The position numbers and the translations under genes are program-made. Source: Paraburkholderia phenazinium (GTDB lineage: Bacteria > Pseudomonadota > Gammaproteobacteria > Burkholderiales > Burkholderiaceae). Taken from it: a stretch of DNA of 64,000 bases. Below, in pieces: positions 52,385-62,278 of the stretch. The notes beneath the pieces were generated by a model. It did not search any database. It saw only the letters and a program-made list of their open reading frames with translations, and was not told where the DNA came from. The first letter of the stretch is position 1, and each line of letters begins with the position of its first letter. The stretch spans positions 2,728,001-2,792,000 of the forward strand of contig NZ_FSRU01000001.1 in assembly GCF_900142845.1 (NCBI RefSeq). The letters are read 5' to 3'.

Positions 52385-53869
52385 TCAGTTCGACTGATTC
52401 ATGGCCTGCTGTTTGACGTCGGCCGGCGCGCTGACATCCCAGCCGCCACCCAGCGCCTTCACCAGCGAAACCGACAGGGTCATCTGCTGGCCGTGAATCT
52501 GCACGTCCTGGCGCTCGCTCGTGAGGAGCGACTGCTGTGCGGTAATCACATCCAGATAGGCAACGAGGCCGCCGGAATAACGATCGTTGGCAAGCGACAG
52601 CAAGCTCTGCGCATCGGCCACCGCCTGATGCGACTGCTTCGCCGCGCCATCCAGCACCGACAATCCGGTCACGCCGTCCTGCACCTGCTGGAACGCGGTA
52701 AGCACCGTCTGGCGATAATTCGCCTCGGCCGCCTGGTAGCCTTCGCTCGCGAACCTGACGTTCGCCGAGCGGCGCCCGCCGTCGAACACCACCTGCGAGA
52801 ACGCCGCGCCGAGCGTCCACATCAGGCTAGGCGCGCTCAACAGGTCGGCGAAATTGGTGCTCTGCCAGCCGATGCTCGGCGTGAGCGTCAGGCTCGGAAA
52901 GAACGCCGCCTTGGCAACGCCGATCTGGGCGTTCGCCGCGGCCATCGCGCGTTCCGCGGAGGCCACATCGGGACGCCGCTGCAGCACATCGCTTGGCACA
53001 CCCAACGGAATCGCCGGCACTTGCGTGTTGACGACCTTCGGCTCAATCGTGAATTGCGGCGCGGGTACGCCGACCAGCGCGGCGATCGCATGCTCGAACT
53101 GCGCACGCTGCACGAGCAGCAGTTGCGCCTGCACCCTGGTCGCATCCAGTTCCGACTTCTGCTGCAGCACGTCGAGTCCCGACACCGAGCCCAGGTCGTG
53201 TTCCGAGGTCACATAGTCGAGCGCTTTCTGCTGCAGCACCACCGACTGGTTCAGCACGTCGATCTCGGCATCGAGCTCGCGCAGCGAGAAGTAGTCGGTC
53301 GCCAGATCGGTGCTCAGCACGAGGCGGGCGTTGGCGAGATCGTCGGCCGACTGCTCGGCCGAGGCCTTTGCCCCTTCCACTTCGCGGCGAATCCGGCCGA
53401 ACAGGTCCGTGTCGTAGTTGATCGACGGGCCGACGGTCAGGCCGTTTTGCACGGTGGTCTGATTCGGCGTGCCGTAGGCAGTGAGCGGCCGGTCCTTCGA
53501 GATCTTGAAACGCTCGCCCGTCCCGCCGAGATCGACCTCGGGTATCTGTTGCGCCGACGTATTCGCGAGCGTCGCCTTGGCCTGCTCGTAATGCGCGACC
53601 GCGGCGGCGAGCGTCTGGTTCTGCGCGAGCGCCTGGCCTTCGAGCGTGTCGAGCGTCGCGTCGCTAAAGCTCGTCCACCAGCTTGGCGTGAGCGGCGCAT
53701 GCGACGGCTGCGCCACGCGCCAGTATGAATCGGTGCGCCACTCGGGCGGCGCATCGGCATGCGGCTGCTTGTAATCGGGGCCCACGGTGCAGGCCGTCAG
53801 GAGCGCGGCACCGAGGGTCGCCGCCACGATGCGGGCGCGCGGCACGGCGATGGGGCACACACGCTTCAC
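52385..53869 (-). CDS. Outer-membrane efflux lipoprotein, NodT family
   Basis: A 494-residue outer-membrane channel of tripartite efflux systems. A lipoprotein signal peptide ends at Cys27 in LLTACTVGPDYKQP. Two repeats of the TolC-like helical and strand units follow (FSDATLDTLEGQAL, and later YRQTVLTAFQQVQDGV). It forms the exit duct across the outer membrane. Its start overlaps the adaptor stop by 4 bases, so the efflux genes form an operon: permease, adaptor, then this gene. Confidence 0.95.
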   Translation of the reverse strand: MKRVCPIAVPRARIVAATLGAALLTACTVGPDYKQPHADAPPEWRTDSYWRVAQPSHAPLTPSWWTSFSDATLDTLEGQALAQNQTLAAAVAHYEQAKATLANTSAQQIPEVDLGGTGERFKISKDRPLTAYGTPNQTTVQNGLTVGPSINYDTDLFGRIRREVEGAKASAEQSADDLANARLVLSTDLATDYFSLRELDAEIDVLNQSVVLQQKALDYVTSEHDLGSVSGLDVLQQKSELDATRVQAQLLLVQRAQFEHAIAALVGVPAPQFTIEPKVVNTQVPAIPLGVPSDVLQRRPDVASAERAMAAANAQIGVAKAAFFPSLTLTPSIGWQSTNFADLLSAPSLMWTLGAAFSQVVFDGGRRSANVRFASEGYQAAEANYRQTVLTAFQQVQDGVTGLSVLDGAAKQSHQAVADAQSLLSLANDRYSGGLVAYLDVITAQQSLLTSERQDVQIHGQQMTLSVSLVKALGGGWDVSAPADVKQQAMNQSN

Positions 53870-55089
53870 GACGCCCCCTTGCTGTTGTCCGACGGCTGCT
53901 CGATCTGCACGCGATCGCCATCCGCAATCGAATCGCTCGGATTGATGATGACCTTGTCGTTCGCGTCGATGCCGCTTTCGATCTCGAGCGTCTGCCCCAG
54001 ATCCTGCGCAATCACGACCTTGTGCAGATGCACGACGCCGTTGCTGTCGACGACCGCGATGCGCGGACCTTCCGCGCGGAACAGCAGCGCATTGCCCGGC
54101 ACGATGATGTCGGAATGCGCGACAGCCGGCACGGCGACCTGAACGTAGGCGCCCGGCCGCAACGCGCCGTCCGGATTCGGCAGCCGCACTTCGATCTGCA
54201 GCGAACGGGTCGGCACGTCGATCGCACCGGAAATATGGCTGATGCTGCCGTGAAACTGCTTACCCGGCAGTTCCGCCTGGGTCACGATCACATCCTTGCC
54301 CACCGACACGTTTTGCGCGTAGGCCTGCGGCAATTGCACATACACGCGCAGCGGATCGGACTGGGCCAGCGCGAACAGCGAACGGCTCGTGCCGCTGCCC
54401 GCATCGATCAGGTCGCCGACGTCGACGTTGCGTTGCGTCACCACGCCGTCGAACGGCGCGACGATCCGCTTGAACGATTCGAGCTGGTTCAGGCGCCTCA
54501 CGTTGGCTTCAGCCGCAGCGAGATTCGCCACGTCCTGCGTGTAGGTGCTCTGCCGCTCGTCCAGTTCCTGTTGCGAGACCGCATCGCGCTGACGCAGTTG
54601 CTGCCAACGTTCATACGAACTCTTCGCCAGCCCCAGGCTCGAGTTGATCTGGTCGCGCTGGGCGACGGCCTGCGCCAGTTCCTGATCGATTTCCGGCGTG
54701 TCGAGATCGGCCAGCAACTGGCCCTGCTTCACCCGTGCGCCGATATCGACATACCAGTGCAGCAGATAACCCGTGGCGCGCGCATAGATCGGCGACTCCA
54801 CATAGCCGCGCAGCGTGCCCGGCAGCAGCGTGTTGCCGGTGCCGTCGCTCTGCTTGGGTGTGACGACATTCACGTACTCCCTGGCATTTTGCTGGGTCGT
54901 GTCCGCCACCGAACGGTTTTGCAGAATATCCGCCACCACGGTGCGCAACGCGCCTATGGCAAGCAGCACCAGCACGATCAGGATGGCGATCTTGGCGCGT
55001 TTCCATTCGCGGTTGCGGGGTGGCAGCGCGTGCCCGTCCTCGGTGTCCCGTGCGGGAATCGCTAGCGAAGCATGAGTTTTTTCAGTCAT
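53866..55089 (-). CDS. RND efflux periplasmic adaptor subunit
   Basis: A 407-residue membrane fusion protein. One N-terminal membrane anchor is at about residues 33-53. A lipoyl/barrel-sandwich domain with GYLLHWYVDIGARVKQGQLLADLDTPE and a coiled-coil hairpin follow, then a beta-barrel with FDGVVTQRNVDVGDLI and the membrane-proximal domain. It joins the inner-membrane pump to the outer-membrane channel. It ends 4 bases into the outer-membrane gene and begins 22 bases after the permease stop. Confidence 0.95.
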   Translation of the reverse strand: MTEKTHASLAIPARDTEDGHALPPRNREWKRAKIAILIVLVLLAIGALRTVVADILQNRSVADTTQQNAREYVNVVTPKQSDGTGNTLLPGTLRGYVESPIYARATGYLLHWYVDIGARVKQGQLLADLDTPEIDQELAQAVAQRDQINSSLGLAKSSYERWQQLRQRDAVSQQELDERQSTYTQDVANLAAAEANVRRLNQLESFKRIVAPFDGVVTQRNVDVGDLIDAGSGTSRSLFALAQSDPLRVYVQLPQAYAQNVSVGKDVIVTQAELPGKQFHGSISHISGAIDVPTRSLQIEVRLPNPDGALRPGAYVQVAVPAVAHSDIIVPGNALLFRAEGPRIAVVDSNGVVHLHKVVIAQDLGQTLEIESGIDANDKVIINPSDSIADGDRVQIEQPSDNSKGAS

Positions 55090-55111
55090 CTCAGTCAGCC
55101 GTCATTTAACT

Positions 55112-58100
55112 TTACGCGTGCTTGCCATCGCCGGCGCTAGCGCCGTCGTCGGGGCCCTGCTCGTCATGCGCGCCACCGTTGCGGCGAGCGAGACGTGTGT
55201 GGATCGCCGCAAAAACCAGCGGGACGAAAAAGAGCGTCGATATCGTTGCAAACAGCAGGCCGCCGATCACCGCCCGACCGAGCGGCGCGTTCTGCTCGGC
55301 ACCCTCGCCGAGACCCAGCGCCATCGGAATCATGCCGATGATCATGGCGAAGGCGGTCATCAGCACCGGCCGGATCCGGCTGGCCCCCGCCTCGAGCGCC
55401 GCGGTGAGCGGCGGCGCACCGGTGGCGAGCCGCTGCCGCGCGAACGACACCATCAGAATACTGTTCGCGGTCGCCACCCCCATGGTCATGATCGCGCCCG
55501 TCAACGCCGGCACGCTCAGGTGCGTGCCGGTGAGGAACAGCATCCACACGATCCCCGCCAGGGCCGCCGGCAACGCGCTAACGATGATGAGCGGGTCGAC
55601 CCACGACTGGAAGTTCACGACGATCAGCAGGTACACCAGCACGATCGCCATCGCAACGCCCACGCCCAGGCCGAAGAACGAGGTACGCATGGTCTGCACC
55701 TGGCCCCGCACTACGATCTGGCTGCCGCGCGGCAAGCTCGCGCGAGCCTGGTCGACCAGCTTGTTCACCTGGGTCGCCACGCTGCCCAGGTCGCGGCCCT
55801 CCACGCTTACATACAGGTCGATCACCGGCCGGATGTTGTAGTGCGTGACAACGGCGAACTGGTTCTGCGGCGACACCTGCACCAGGTTGCCGAGCAGTTG
55901 CGTCGGCCCGTTGGCCACGGCCGAAACCGGCGTGCGCAACAACTGGTCGATCGACGACACGTCATACTGCGGCGTCTGCACGGCCACGCTGTATTCCACG
56001 CCGTTCTTGTTGTTGAACCAGAAGCTCGGCGCCGTTTGCGAACTGCCCGACAGCGAGATCAGCACGTTCTGCGCCACGTTGTTGGCGTTCAGGTTCAGTT
56101 GCTGCAAACGGGTACGATCCATCTGCAGATTGATCACCGGCTCGTCGAGCTTCTGCTGGATGTGCGTGTCCACCGTGCCGGGAATCAGCCGCACCTGCTT
56201 GTACAGCTTGCGCGCCACGTCGAAGTTGCCTTGCTGGTCGTTGCCGACGATCTGCACGTCGATGGCCGCGGGCAGCCCGAAGTTCAGAATCTGCGTCACG
56301 ATGTCAGCCGGCTGGAAGAAAAACTCCACGCCCGGAAAACGCTGCGGCAGGATAGCCCGCAGCTTGTCGATATAGCGCTGGGTCGGCTTGTGATCTTCGT
56401 TAAGCGCCACCTGAATTTCGCCGTCAAGTGTGCCGATCGTGCCCGAGTTGCTATACGAGAGATTAATACCGCTATACGGCAAGCCCAGGTTGTCGAGAAT
56501 GGTCTCGAGCTCCTTGGCCGGCACCACCTGACGCACGACCTTTTCCACCTCGTCGGCAAGCCGCGCGGTTTCTTCGATCCGCGTGCCGGTCGGCGCGCGC
56601 ATGTGCAAGCGGATATCGCCGGCGTCGACGGTCGGGAAAAAGTCTTCGCCGAGCACGAACACGAGGCCCATCGAGACCACGCAAAAACCGAGGAAGATGG
56701 CGCCGAACCTGCCGCGACGCACCAGCACGCTGCTCAGGATCACGATGTAGGCGGCACGCATGCGCTCGAAGCCGGCGTCGAAGCGGTGATAGATACGCAT
56801 GAACGGATTCGGCTTGCCGCCCGTTTTCGGCTTGTGCGCATGACCCATCAGCAGCATGGCCAAGGTCGGCACCAGCGTACGCGAGAGCACGTACGAGGCG
56901 AGCATGGCGAACACCACCGCTTCGGCGAGCGGCACGAACAGGTATTTCGCCACGCCGGTCAGGAAGAACATCGGCACGAACACGATACAGATACACAGCG
57001 TCGAAACCAGCGCCGGCACCGCGATTTCACCGGCGCCTTCGAGAATCGCGTCGTGCAGATTCGTGCCCATGTGCAAATGGCGCTCGATGTTTTCGATCGT
57101 CACCGTTGCGTCGTCCACCAGAATCCCGACCGCTAGCGCGAGCCCGCCCAGCGTCATGATGTTGATGGTCTGGCCTAAGGCATGCAAAACGATCAGCGAG
57201 GTGAGAATCGACAGAGGAATCGACACCGCAATAATGCAGGTGCTGCGCCAGTTGCCGAGGAACAGCAGAATCATGGCCGCGGTCAGCGCCGCCGCGATCA
57301 ACGCTTCGCGAATCACGCCCTGCACCGCCGCCTTGACGAACACCGACTGGTCGAACAGCGCAGTAATCTTCAGATCAGGCGGCAACGCGGAGCGAGCGGT
57401 CGGCAGCAGCGCCTTCAGCGCATCGACGATCGCCAGCGTGGATGAACTGCCCGTCTTGAGCACCGACATCAGCACGCCACGGTGACCGTCCTGGCGCACC
57501 ACGTTGGTCTGAGGAGAGAAGCCGTCGCGAACGTGCGCCACCTCCCGCAGATACGTGGTCGCACCATTGAGCGTGCGCACCGGAATGTCGTTCAGGCCCG
57601 CCACGGTAGGCGGCGAACCGTTCATGTTGACGGTGTATTCCGTTGGACCGATCTTTGCCGTGCCGGTCGGCAGAATCAGGTTCTGCGCATTGAAGGCGTT
57701 GACCACGTCGGCCGGCGTCAGCCCCTTCGCGAGCAAGGCCCGCGTGTCGAGGTCGACCGACACCAGACGCGACTTGCCGCCGTACGGATACGGCACCGCC
57801 GCCCCTGGGATCGTCACCAGTTGCGGGCGCAGGAAGTTGAGCGCGGTGTCGTTGAGATCCTGCTCCGAGAGTTTTGGACTGGACAGCCCGAGCTGGATCA
57901 CCGGAATACTGGAAGCCGAATAGCTGATCACCAGCGGCGGCGTGGCGCCCGGCGGCATCTGCTTCAACTGCGCCTGTTCGACCGCAACTGTCTGGGCGAT
58001 GGCGGTCTGAATGTTCGCGTTCGGCTGCAGGAACAGCTTGATGATCGTGATACCGGCGAGCGACTGCGACTCGATATGCTCGATGTCGTTGACGGTCGTG

Positions 58101-58315
58101 GTCAGACTGCGCTCATTGACCGAAGTGATCCGGTTGGCCATGTCTTCTGCGGACAGACCCGTGTAGCTCCAGATGATACTGACGACCGGAATGTTGATTT
58201 CCGGCAGCACGTCGACTGGCGTCGTCAGCAGGACAAATGGCGTCGCCAGCAGGATCAGAATAGCCATCACGATGAACGTGTATGGCCGCTTTAGCGCAAC
58301 GTTGACAATCCACAT
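55112..58315 (-). CDS. RND efflux permease
   Basis: A 1067-residue proton-driven pump with twelve membrane helices. It opens MWIVNVALKRPYTFIVMAIL and has VDVLPEINIPVVSIIWSYTG, GGLALAVGILVDDATV in helix 4, and GVATANSILMV near the end. It belongs to the hydrophobe/amphiphile branch rather than the metal-exporting CzcA branch, as the helix-4 acidic motif suggests; the substrate is not defined. The ATG at 58315 begins at the family start; the frame continues to 58417, but that part is unlike RND pumps. Confidence 0.95.
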   Translation of the reverse strand: MWIVNVALKRPYTFIVMAILILLATPFVLLTTPVDVLPEINIPVVSIIWSYTGLSAEDMANRITSVNERSLTTTVNDIEHIESQSLAGITIIKLFLQPNANIQTAIAQTVAVEQAQLKQMPPGATPPLVISYSASSIPVIQLGLSSPKLSEQDLNDTALNFLRPQLVTIPGAAVPYPYGGKSRLVSVDLDTRALLAKGLTPADVVNAFNAQNLILPTGTAKIGPTEYTVNMNGSPPTVAGLNDIPVRTLNGATTYLREVAHVRDGFSPQTNVVRQDGHRGVLMSVLKTGSSSTLAIVDALKALLPTARSALPPDLKITALFDQSVFVKAAVQGVIREALIAAALTAAMILLFLGNWRSTCIIAVSIPLSILTSLIVLHALGQTINIMTLGGLALAVGILVDDATVTIENIERHLHMGTNLHDAILEGAGEIAVPALVSTLCICIVFVPMFFLTGVAKYLFVPLAEAVVFAMLASYVLSRTLVPTLAMLLMGHAHKPKTGGKPNPFMRIYHRFDAGFERMRAAYIVILSSVLVRRGRFGAIFLGFCVVSMGLVFVLGEDFFPTVDAGDIRLHMRAPTGTRIEETARLADEVEKVVRQVVPAKELETILDNLGLPYSGINLSYSNSGTIGTLDGEIQVALNEDHKPTQRYIDKLRAILPQRFPGVEFFFQPADIVTQILNFGLPAAIDVQIVGNDQQGNFDVARKLYKQVRLIPGTVDTHIQQKLDEPVINLQMDRTRLQQLNLNANNVAQNVLISLSGSSQTAPSFWFNNKNGVEYSVAVQTPQYDVSSIDQLLRTPVSAVANGPTQLLGNLVQVSPQNQFAVVTHYNIRPVIDLYVSVEGRDLGSVATQVNKLVDQARASLPRGSQIVVRGQVQTMRTSFFGLGVGVAMAIVLVYLLIVVNFQSWVDPLIIVSALPAALAGIVWMLFLTGTHLSVPALTGAIMTMGVATANSILMVSFARQRLATGAPPLTAALEAGASRIRPVLMTAFAMIIGMIPMALGLGEGAEQNAPLGRAVIGGLLFATISTLFFVPLVFAAIHTRLARRNGGAHDEQGPDDGASAGDGKHA

Positions 58316-59023
58316 TGAAACGCGCCCGAAAGAATGCTGGAAAGGATGAGAAGTCGCCGAGGCCGAACGTACGCGTGACGTTCGCGCCAGATCAACGTTG
58401 ACGAAGACGCACGACAACCGTTGGCTAACTCACGCAACGGATGCACAGCGCGCTGCGCAGCGCTAATGAACGCAATGCCAAACCGGGCAGCTCGCAAATG
58501 CGATCCCCGCGCCACGGTAAAGCTGCGCCTATGCTAATTGCCTGGCACCAACGTCTGCATGGCGCCAAAATGGCAAAACTGTCAGAAAGGAAAACGTAAG
58601 CTGACGTGGCCCGAAGGATGGTTCGGGCGGTCTGCCCGGCGCCCAGATTGCCGCCCGTACCGGCAAGTCGACACCGTCGTCGAGCATAGCCCGTTTGAAG
58701 CGCGCCGCGAATCGGGGGTGCTCCCACCACGCCGTCACGTGTTATTACGGCAGATTGCAGCGTGGTCGTAGAACTCCGGTCAATCGGTTGAAAACGCACC
58801 TTGTATTATTGAACGTTCAGTCATAATATTGGGGCCAACATCGGGATGTATCTGCTTCAGATGTAGTGGCTTACAGCGGCTCACCCGGGCCGATGCAATA
58901 GTGGACAGTTTGATAACTTAGCTTTAAATATAGTGGTATCTGAATGGGCAACGTGTTCGTCCCGGGATGGTGACGAAGAGTGCGTTCGCCCCCGCTTCTC
59001 ATCTATTTTTTGAACGATCATTC
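58316..59023. other. Divergent regulatory region of the RND operon and DMT gene
   Basis: About 700 bases with no supported gene. It should hold promoters for the RND operon (leftwards) and the DMT transporter (rightwards). Two TetR-like operator sequences lie here, listed separately. Confidence 0.5.
58810..58823. promoter_or_regulatory. TetR-type operator, site 1
   Basis: TGAACGTTCAGTCA contains a 10-base palindrome (TGAACGTTCA) next to CATAAT, a possible -10 box. Similar in sequence to site 2 at 59011-59024. Confidence 0.4.
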
Positions 59024-59024
59024 A
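59011..59024. promoter_or_regulatory. TetR-type operator, site 2, at the DMT gene start
   Basis: TGAACGATCATTCA ends at the first base of the DMT start codon (59024). It shares 12 of 14 bases with site 1. No TetR gene lies beside it, so the regulator would be encoded elsewhere. Confidence 0.4.
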
Positions 59025-60040
59025 TGAATATACCCACCAAGCCGACGGCTTCTCTCACCGTCGAACGCGGCATGCCGGCCGCACCGGCCCCGCTGGTCAG
59101 CGCATATGGCAGCTACGCGAAAGGCCTGCTGTGCTGCCTGCTCGCAACGGTCTCGTTCGGTCTGATGTTCCCCGTGATGACGAGCGCCCTGACGCACATC
59201 GATCCGTTCACGTTCACCTCGTTGCGTTACGTCGTTGCTAGCGCTGCGTTTCTGGTGCTGCTGCAGCACAAGGAGGGCACGGCGGCGCTCAGGTTGAAGG
59301 GCGAGCCGGTTCTGCTCGCGTGGGCGCTGGGTTCGATCGGCTTTGCAGGTTTTGGCGCGTTCGTCTTTCTCGGCCAGCAAATGGCGGGACGCGACGGTGC
59401 GCTGACCGCCTCGATCATGATGGCCACCCAGCCGATGCTCGGCCTGCTGGTCAATTCGGCTGCGCGGCGCGTGTTGCCGCCGCTCTATTCTTTTCTGTTC
59501 ATCCTGCTGTCGTTTTGCGGAGTCACGCTCGTGGTCACCAAGGGCGACATTGCCGGCTTGCTGCACGAACCGCAGGACTATGCGGCCAATGCGCTGATCG
59601 TATTGGGCGCGTTGTGCTGGGTGATCTACACCTTCGGCGCAAGCTTCTTCAAGCAGTGGTCGCCGCTCCGGTATACGACGATGACGATCTGGCTCGGACT
59701 GACTACGATCATTGCGCTCAACGTGGTGCTCTTCGCGGTGCATGCGGTGGCCGTGCCGACGCTTGCGGAGGTGGGCGCGATCGCACCGCATCTGCTTTAT
59801 ATGGGTCTGGGCGCGGGCTTCATCGGCATCCTCAGCTGGAATCTCGGCAACCGGATCCTGACGCCGCTCAACGGCGTGCTCTTCATGGACGTGGTGCCGC
59901 TCACGACCTTCATCGTGTCCGCGCTGGCGGGTGTGATCGCCACGCCCATACAGATTGCAGGCGGCGGCATGACGTGTGCCGCGCTGGTTCTCAACAATCT
60001 GTATTTGCGGCGTCGGGGACGGCGGGTTGCAAGAGGGTAA
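59024..60040 (+). CDS. EamA/DMT family transporter
   Basis: A 338-residue inner-membrane exporter with ten hydrophobic helices in two EamA repeats (LLCCLLATVSFGLMFPVMTS, then ANALIVLGALCWVIYTFGASF). The family exports amino acids, metabolites or drugs. The ATG at 59024 is overlapped by operator-like DNA. The C-terminal end is arginine-rich and cytoplasmic. The substrate is unknown; its position opposite the RND operon hints at a shared stress response, which is not demonstrated. Confidence 0.9.
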   Translation: MNIPTKPTASLTVERGMPAAPAPLVSAYGSYAKGLLCCLLATVSFGLMFPVMTSALTHIDPFTFTSLRYVVASAAFLVLLQHKEGTAALRLKGEPVLLAWALGSIGFAGFGAFVFLGQQMAGRDGALTASIMMATQPMLGLLVNSAARRVLPPLYSFLFILLSFCGVTLVVTKGDIAGLLHEPQDYAANALIVLGALCWVIYTFGASFFKQWSPLRYTTMTIWLGLTTIIALNVVLFAVHAVAVPTLAEVGAIAPHLLYMGLGAGFIGILSWNLGNRILTPLNGVLFMDVVPLTTFIVSALAGVIATPIQIAGGGMTCAALVLNNLYLRRRGRRVARG

Positions 60041-60294
60041 GAGCGAAATAGAAAGTCCCCGGAAACGCCAACGGGTTCCCGAAGCGTGTGGTGGGGCTGC
60101 TGTGGGGCTATTCGTTGGCCCGCATGCGGCGGGTGCAGGCGCTCCTGAAGACGGCGATGGATCTCGCGACGAACGATCCGGAGCACAATAACGTTTGTGT
60201 CTGAAGACAGCGTGAACTGCTTGCTGCGGGCCTGGAACATGCGATAGTTTGCGCGTGTGGTGCACCGCCCCCTTCCCTCTATCGAGCCCAAGCC

Positions 60295-62046
60295 ATGACC
60301 GACAAGCCCGCCTTCCCGCCGCCCGACGACACCCCCGCCGGTTTGCGCAAAGGCTTGACCCACTACGGCGACAGCGGCTTCTCGCTGTTCCTGCGCAAGG
60401 CGTTCATCAAAGGCGCGGGCTACACCGACGACGCGCTCGAACGCCCGGTAATCGGCATCGTGGACACCGGCAGCGCCTACAACCCTTGCCACGGCAACGC
60501 GCCGCAACTGATCGAAGCGGTCAAGCGCGGCGTCATGCTGGCGGGCGGCTTGCCGATGGACTTCCCCACCATCTCGATCCACGAGTCGTTCTCGCAGCCC
60601 ACCAGCATGTACTTGCGCAATCTCATGTCCATCGACACCGAGGAGATGATTCGCGCGCAGCCCATGGACGCCGTCGTGCTGATCGGCGGTTGCGACAAGA
60701 CCGTACCCGCGCAACTGATGGGCGCGGCCTCGGCCGGCATTCCCGCCATCCAGTTGATCACCGGCTCGATGCTGACCGGCTCGCATCGCTCGGAGCGAGT
60801 CGGCGCCTGCACCGATTGCCGCCGCTACTGGGGCCGCTTTCGCGCCGAGGAGATCGACGAGCATGAAGTCGCGGCGGTCAACAATCAACTCGTCGCCAGC
60901 GTGGGTACCTGCTCGGTGATGGGCACTGCAAGCACCATGGCCTGTCTTGCCGAAGCGCTCGGCATGACCGTGCCGGGCGGCGCATCGCCGCCGGCGGTCA
61001 CCGCGGACCGCATGCGCATCGCCGAACTGACCGGCACGCATGCCGTGCGGATGGCGCATGCGCGCCTCACGGTCGATCAGGTACTCACGGCAAAGGCGTT
61101 CGAGAACGCGATGCGCGTGCTGCTGGCGATCGGCGGCTCGACCAACGGCATCGTGCATCTGAGCGCCATCGCAGGAAGGCTCGGTTTTGAAGTGGATCTG
61201 CAGGCGCTCGACCGTATGGGCCGCGAAACGCCCGTGCTGCTCGACCTGAAACCGTCCGGCCAGCATTACATGGAGGACTTCCACAAGGCGGGCGGCATGG
61301 CGACCTTGCTGCGTGAGCTGAAGCCCTTGCTGCATCTCGATGCCTTGACCGTCACCGGCCGCACGCTGGGCGAGGAAATCGAAGCGGCCGGGCCCGGCTT
61401 TACCCAGGACGTCGTGCGTCCGCTCGACCGGCCGATCTATCCGCAGGGCGGTATCGCCGTGCTGCGCGGCAACCTCGCGCCAGGCGGCGCAATCATCAAG
61501 CAATCCGCCGCCGACGCGAAACTGATGGAACACACCGGCCGCGCGGTGGTATTCGAAAACGCCGAAGAGCTCGCGCGCCGCATCGACGCCGACGATCTCG
61601 ACGTGACCGCCGACGACATTCTCGTGCTGAAGAACATCGGCCCCAAAGGCGCGCCGGGGATGCCCGAGGCAGGCTACATCCCGATTCCGAAGAAGCTCGC
61701 ACGAGCCGGCGTCAAGGATATGGTGCGCATCTCCGATGGCCGCATGAGCGGCACGGCGTTCGGCACGATCGTGCTGCACGTCACGCCTGAATCTGCCATT
61801 GGCGGCCCGCTCGCGCACGTGCGCAACGGCGACGCGATTCGCCTGAGCGTCGCGCAACGCGAGATCAGCCTGCTGGTGTCGGACGAAGAGTTGGCCCGGC
61901 GCGCAACCGAGCAGCCCGTCAACGTGCCGAGCGCGGAACGCGGCTATCTGAAGCTGTTTCTGCAAACCGTCACCCAGGCGGACCAAGGCGTCGATTTCGA
62001 TTTTTTGCGTGCGGCCAGCCATCGCGGCACGATACCCAAGGCTTGA
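60295..62046 (+). CDS. IlvD/Edd-family dehydratase, pentonate (L-arabinonate-like) type
   Basis: A 583-residue dehydratase. The [2Fe-2S] ligands Cys65 (NPCHGN), Cys133 (GGCDKT) and Cys206 (GTCSVMG) have the same spacing as Cys59, Cys127 and Cys200 of Rhizobium L-arabinonate dehydratase. The family removes water from sugar acids or dihydroxyacids to give 2-keto-3-deoxy acids. The length and spacing favour a sugar-acid substrate over branched-chain biosynthesis. It has no sugar-catabolic neighbours here, so the exact substrate is uncertain. Confidence 0.92.
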   Translation: MTDKPAFPPPDDTPAGLRKGLTHYGDSGFSLFLRKAFIKGAGYTDDALERPVIGIVDTGSAYNPCHGNAPQLIEAVKRGVMLAGGLPMDFPTISIHESFSQPTSMYLRNLMSIDTEEMIRAQPMDAVVLIGGCDKTVPAQLMGAASAGIPAIQLITGSMLTGSHRSERVGACTDCRRYWGRFRAEEIDEHEVAAVNNQLVASVGTCSVMGTASTMACLAEALGMTVPGGASPPAVTADRMRIAELTGTHAVRMAHARLTVDQVLTAKAFENAMRVLLAIGGSTNGIVHLSAIAGRLGFEVDLQALDRMGRETPVLLDLKPSGQHYMEDFHKAGGMATLLRELKPLLHLDALTVTGRTLGEEIEAAGPGFTQDVVRPLDRPIYPQGGIAVLRGNLAPGGAIIKQSAADAKLMEHTGRAVVFENAEELARRIDADDLDVTADDILVLKNIGPKGAPGMPEAGYIPIPKKLARAGVKDMVRISDGRMSGTAFGTIVLHVTPESAIGGPLAHVRNGDAIRLSVAQREISLLVSDEELARRATEQPVNVPSAERGYLKLFLQTVTQADQGVDFDFLRAASHRGTIPKA

Positions 62047-62278
62047 GTCACGCAGGGCAAACCCAAAATAATTAAGGTTTGAAGCAACCGCGGCGCCCTT
62101 CTTCATGGTTTGCGCTCACGCCGCAGCGCAGATTGTCCTGCTCCGTTCGAAACCAACTGTCTCTGTGAGAACGGCCACGCCATCGTGCAGAATGGGCGGG
62201 CATGCCCGCCGGCTGCGTGACGACGGTTGAACACGTCGTCCTGCCACCGCCCTTAACTGTCCCCGGAAACCCCGTTCC

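Noticed and set aside
55118..57136. A 672-codon plus-strand frame
   Set aside because: It is a shadow of the RND permease gene, very rich in His and Arg and without family motifs.
59797..62106. A 769-codon open frame on the minus strand
   Set aside because: It lies opposite the IlvD/Edd dehydratase and DMT genes. Its translation is rich in Arg, His, Gly and Ala with no domain. Long antisense frames are normal in GC-rich genes.
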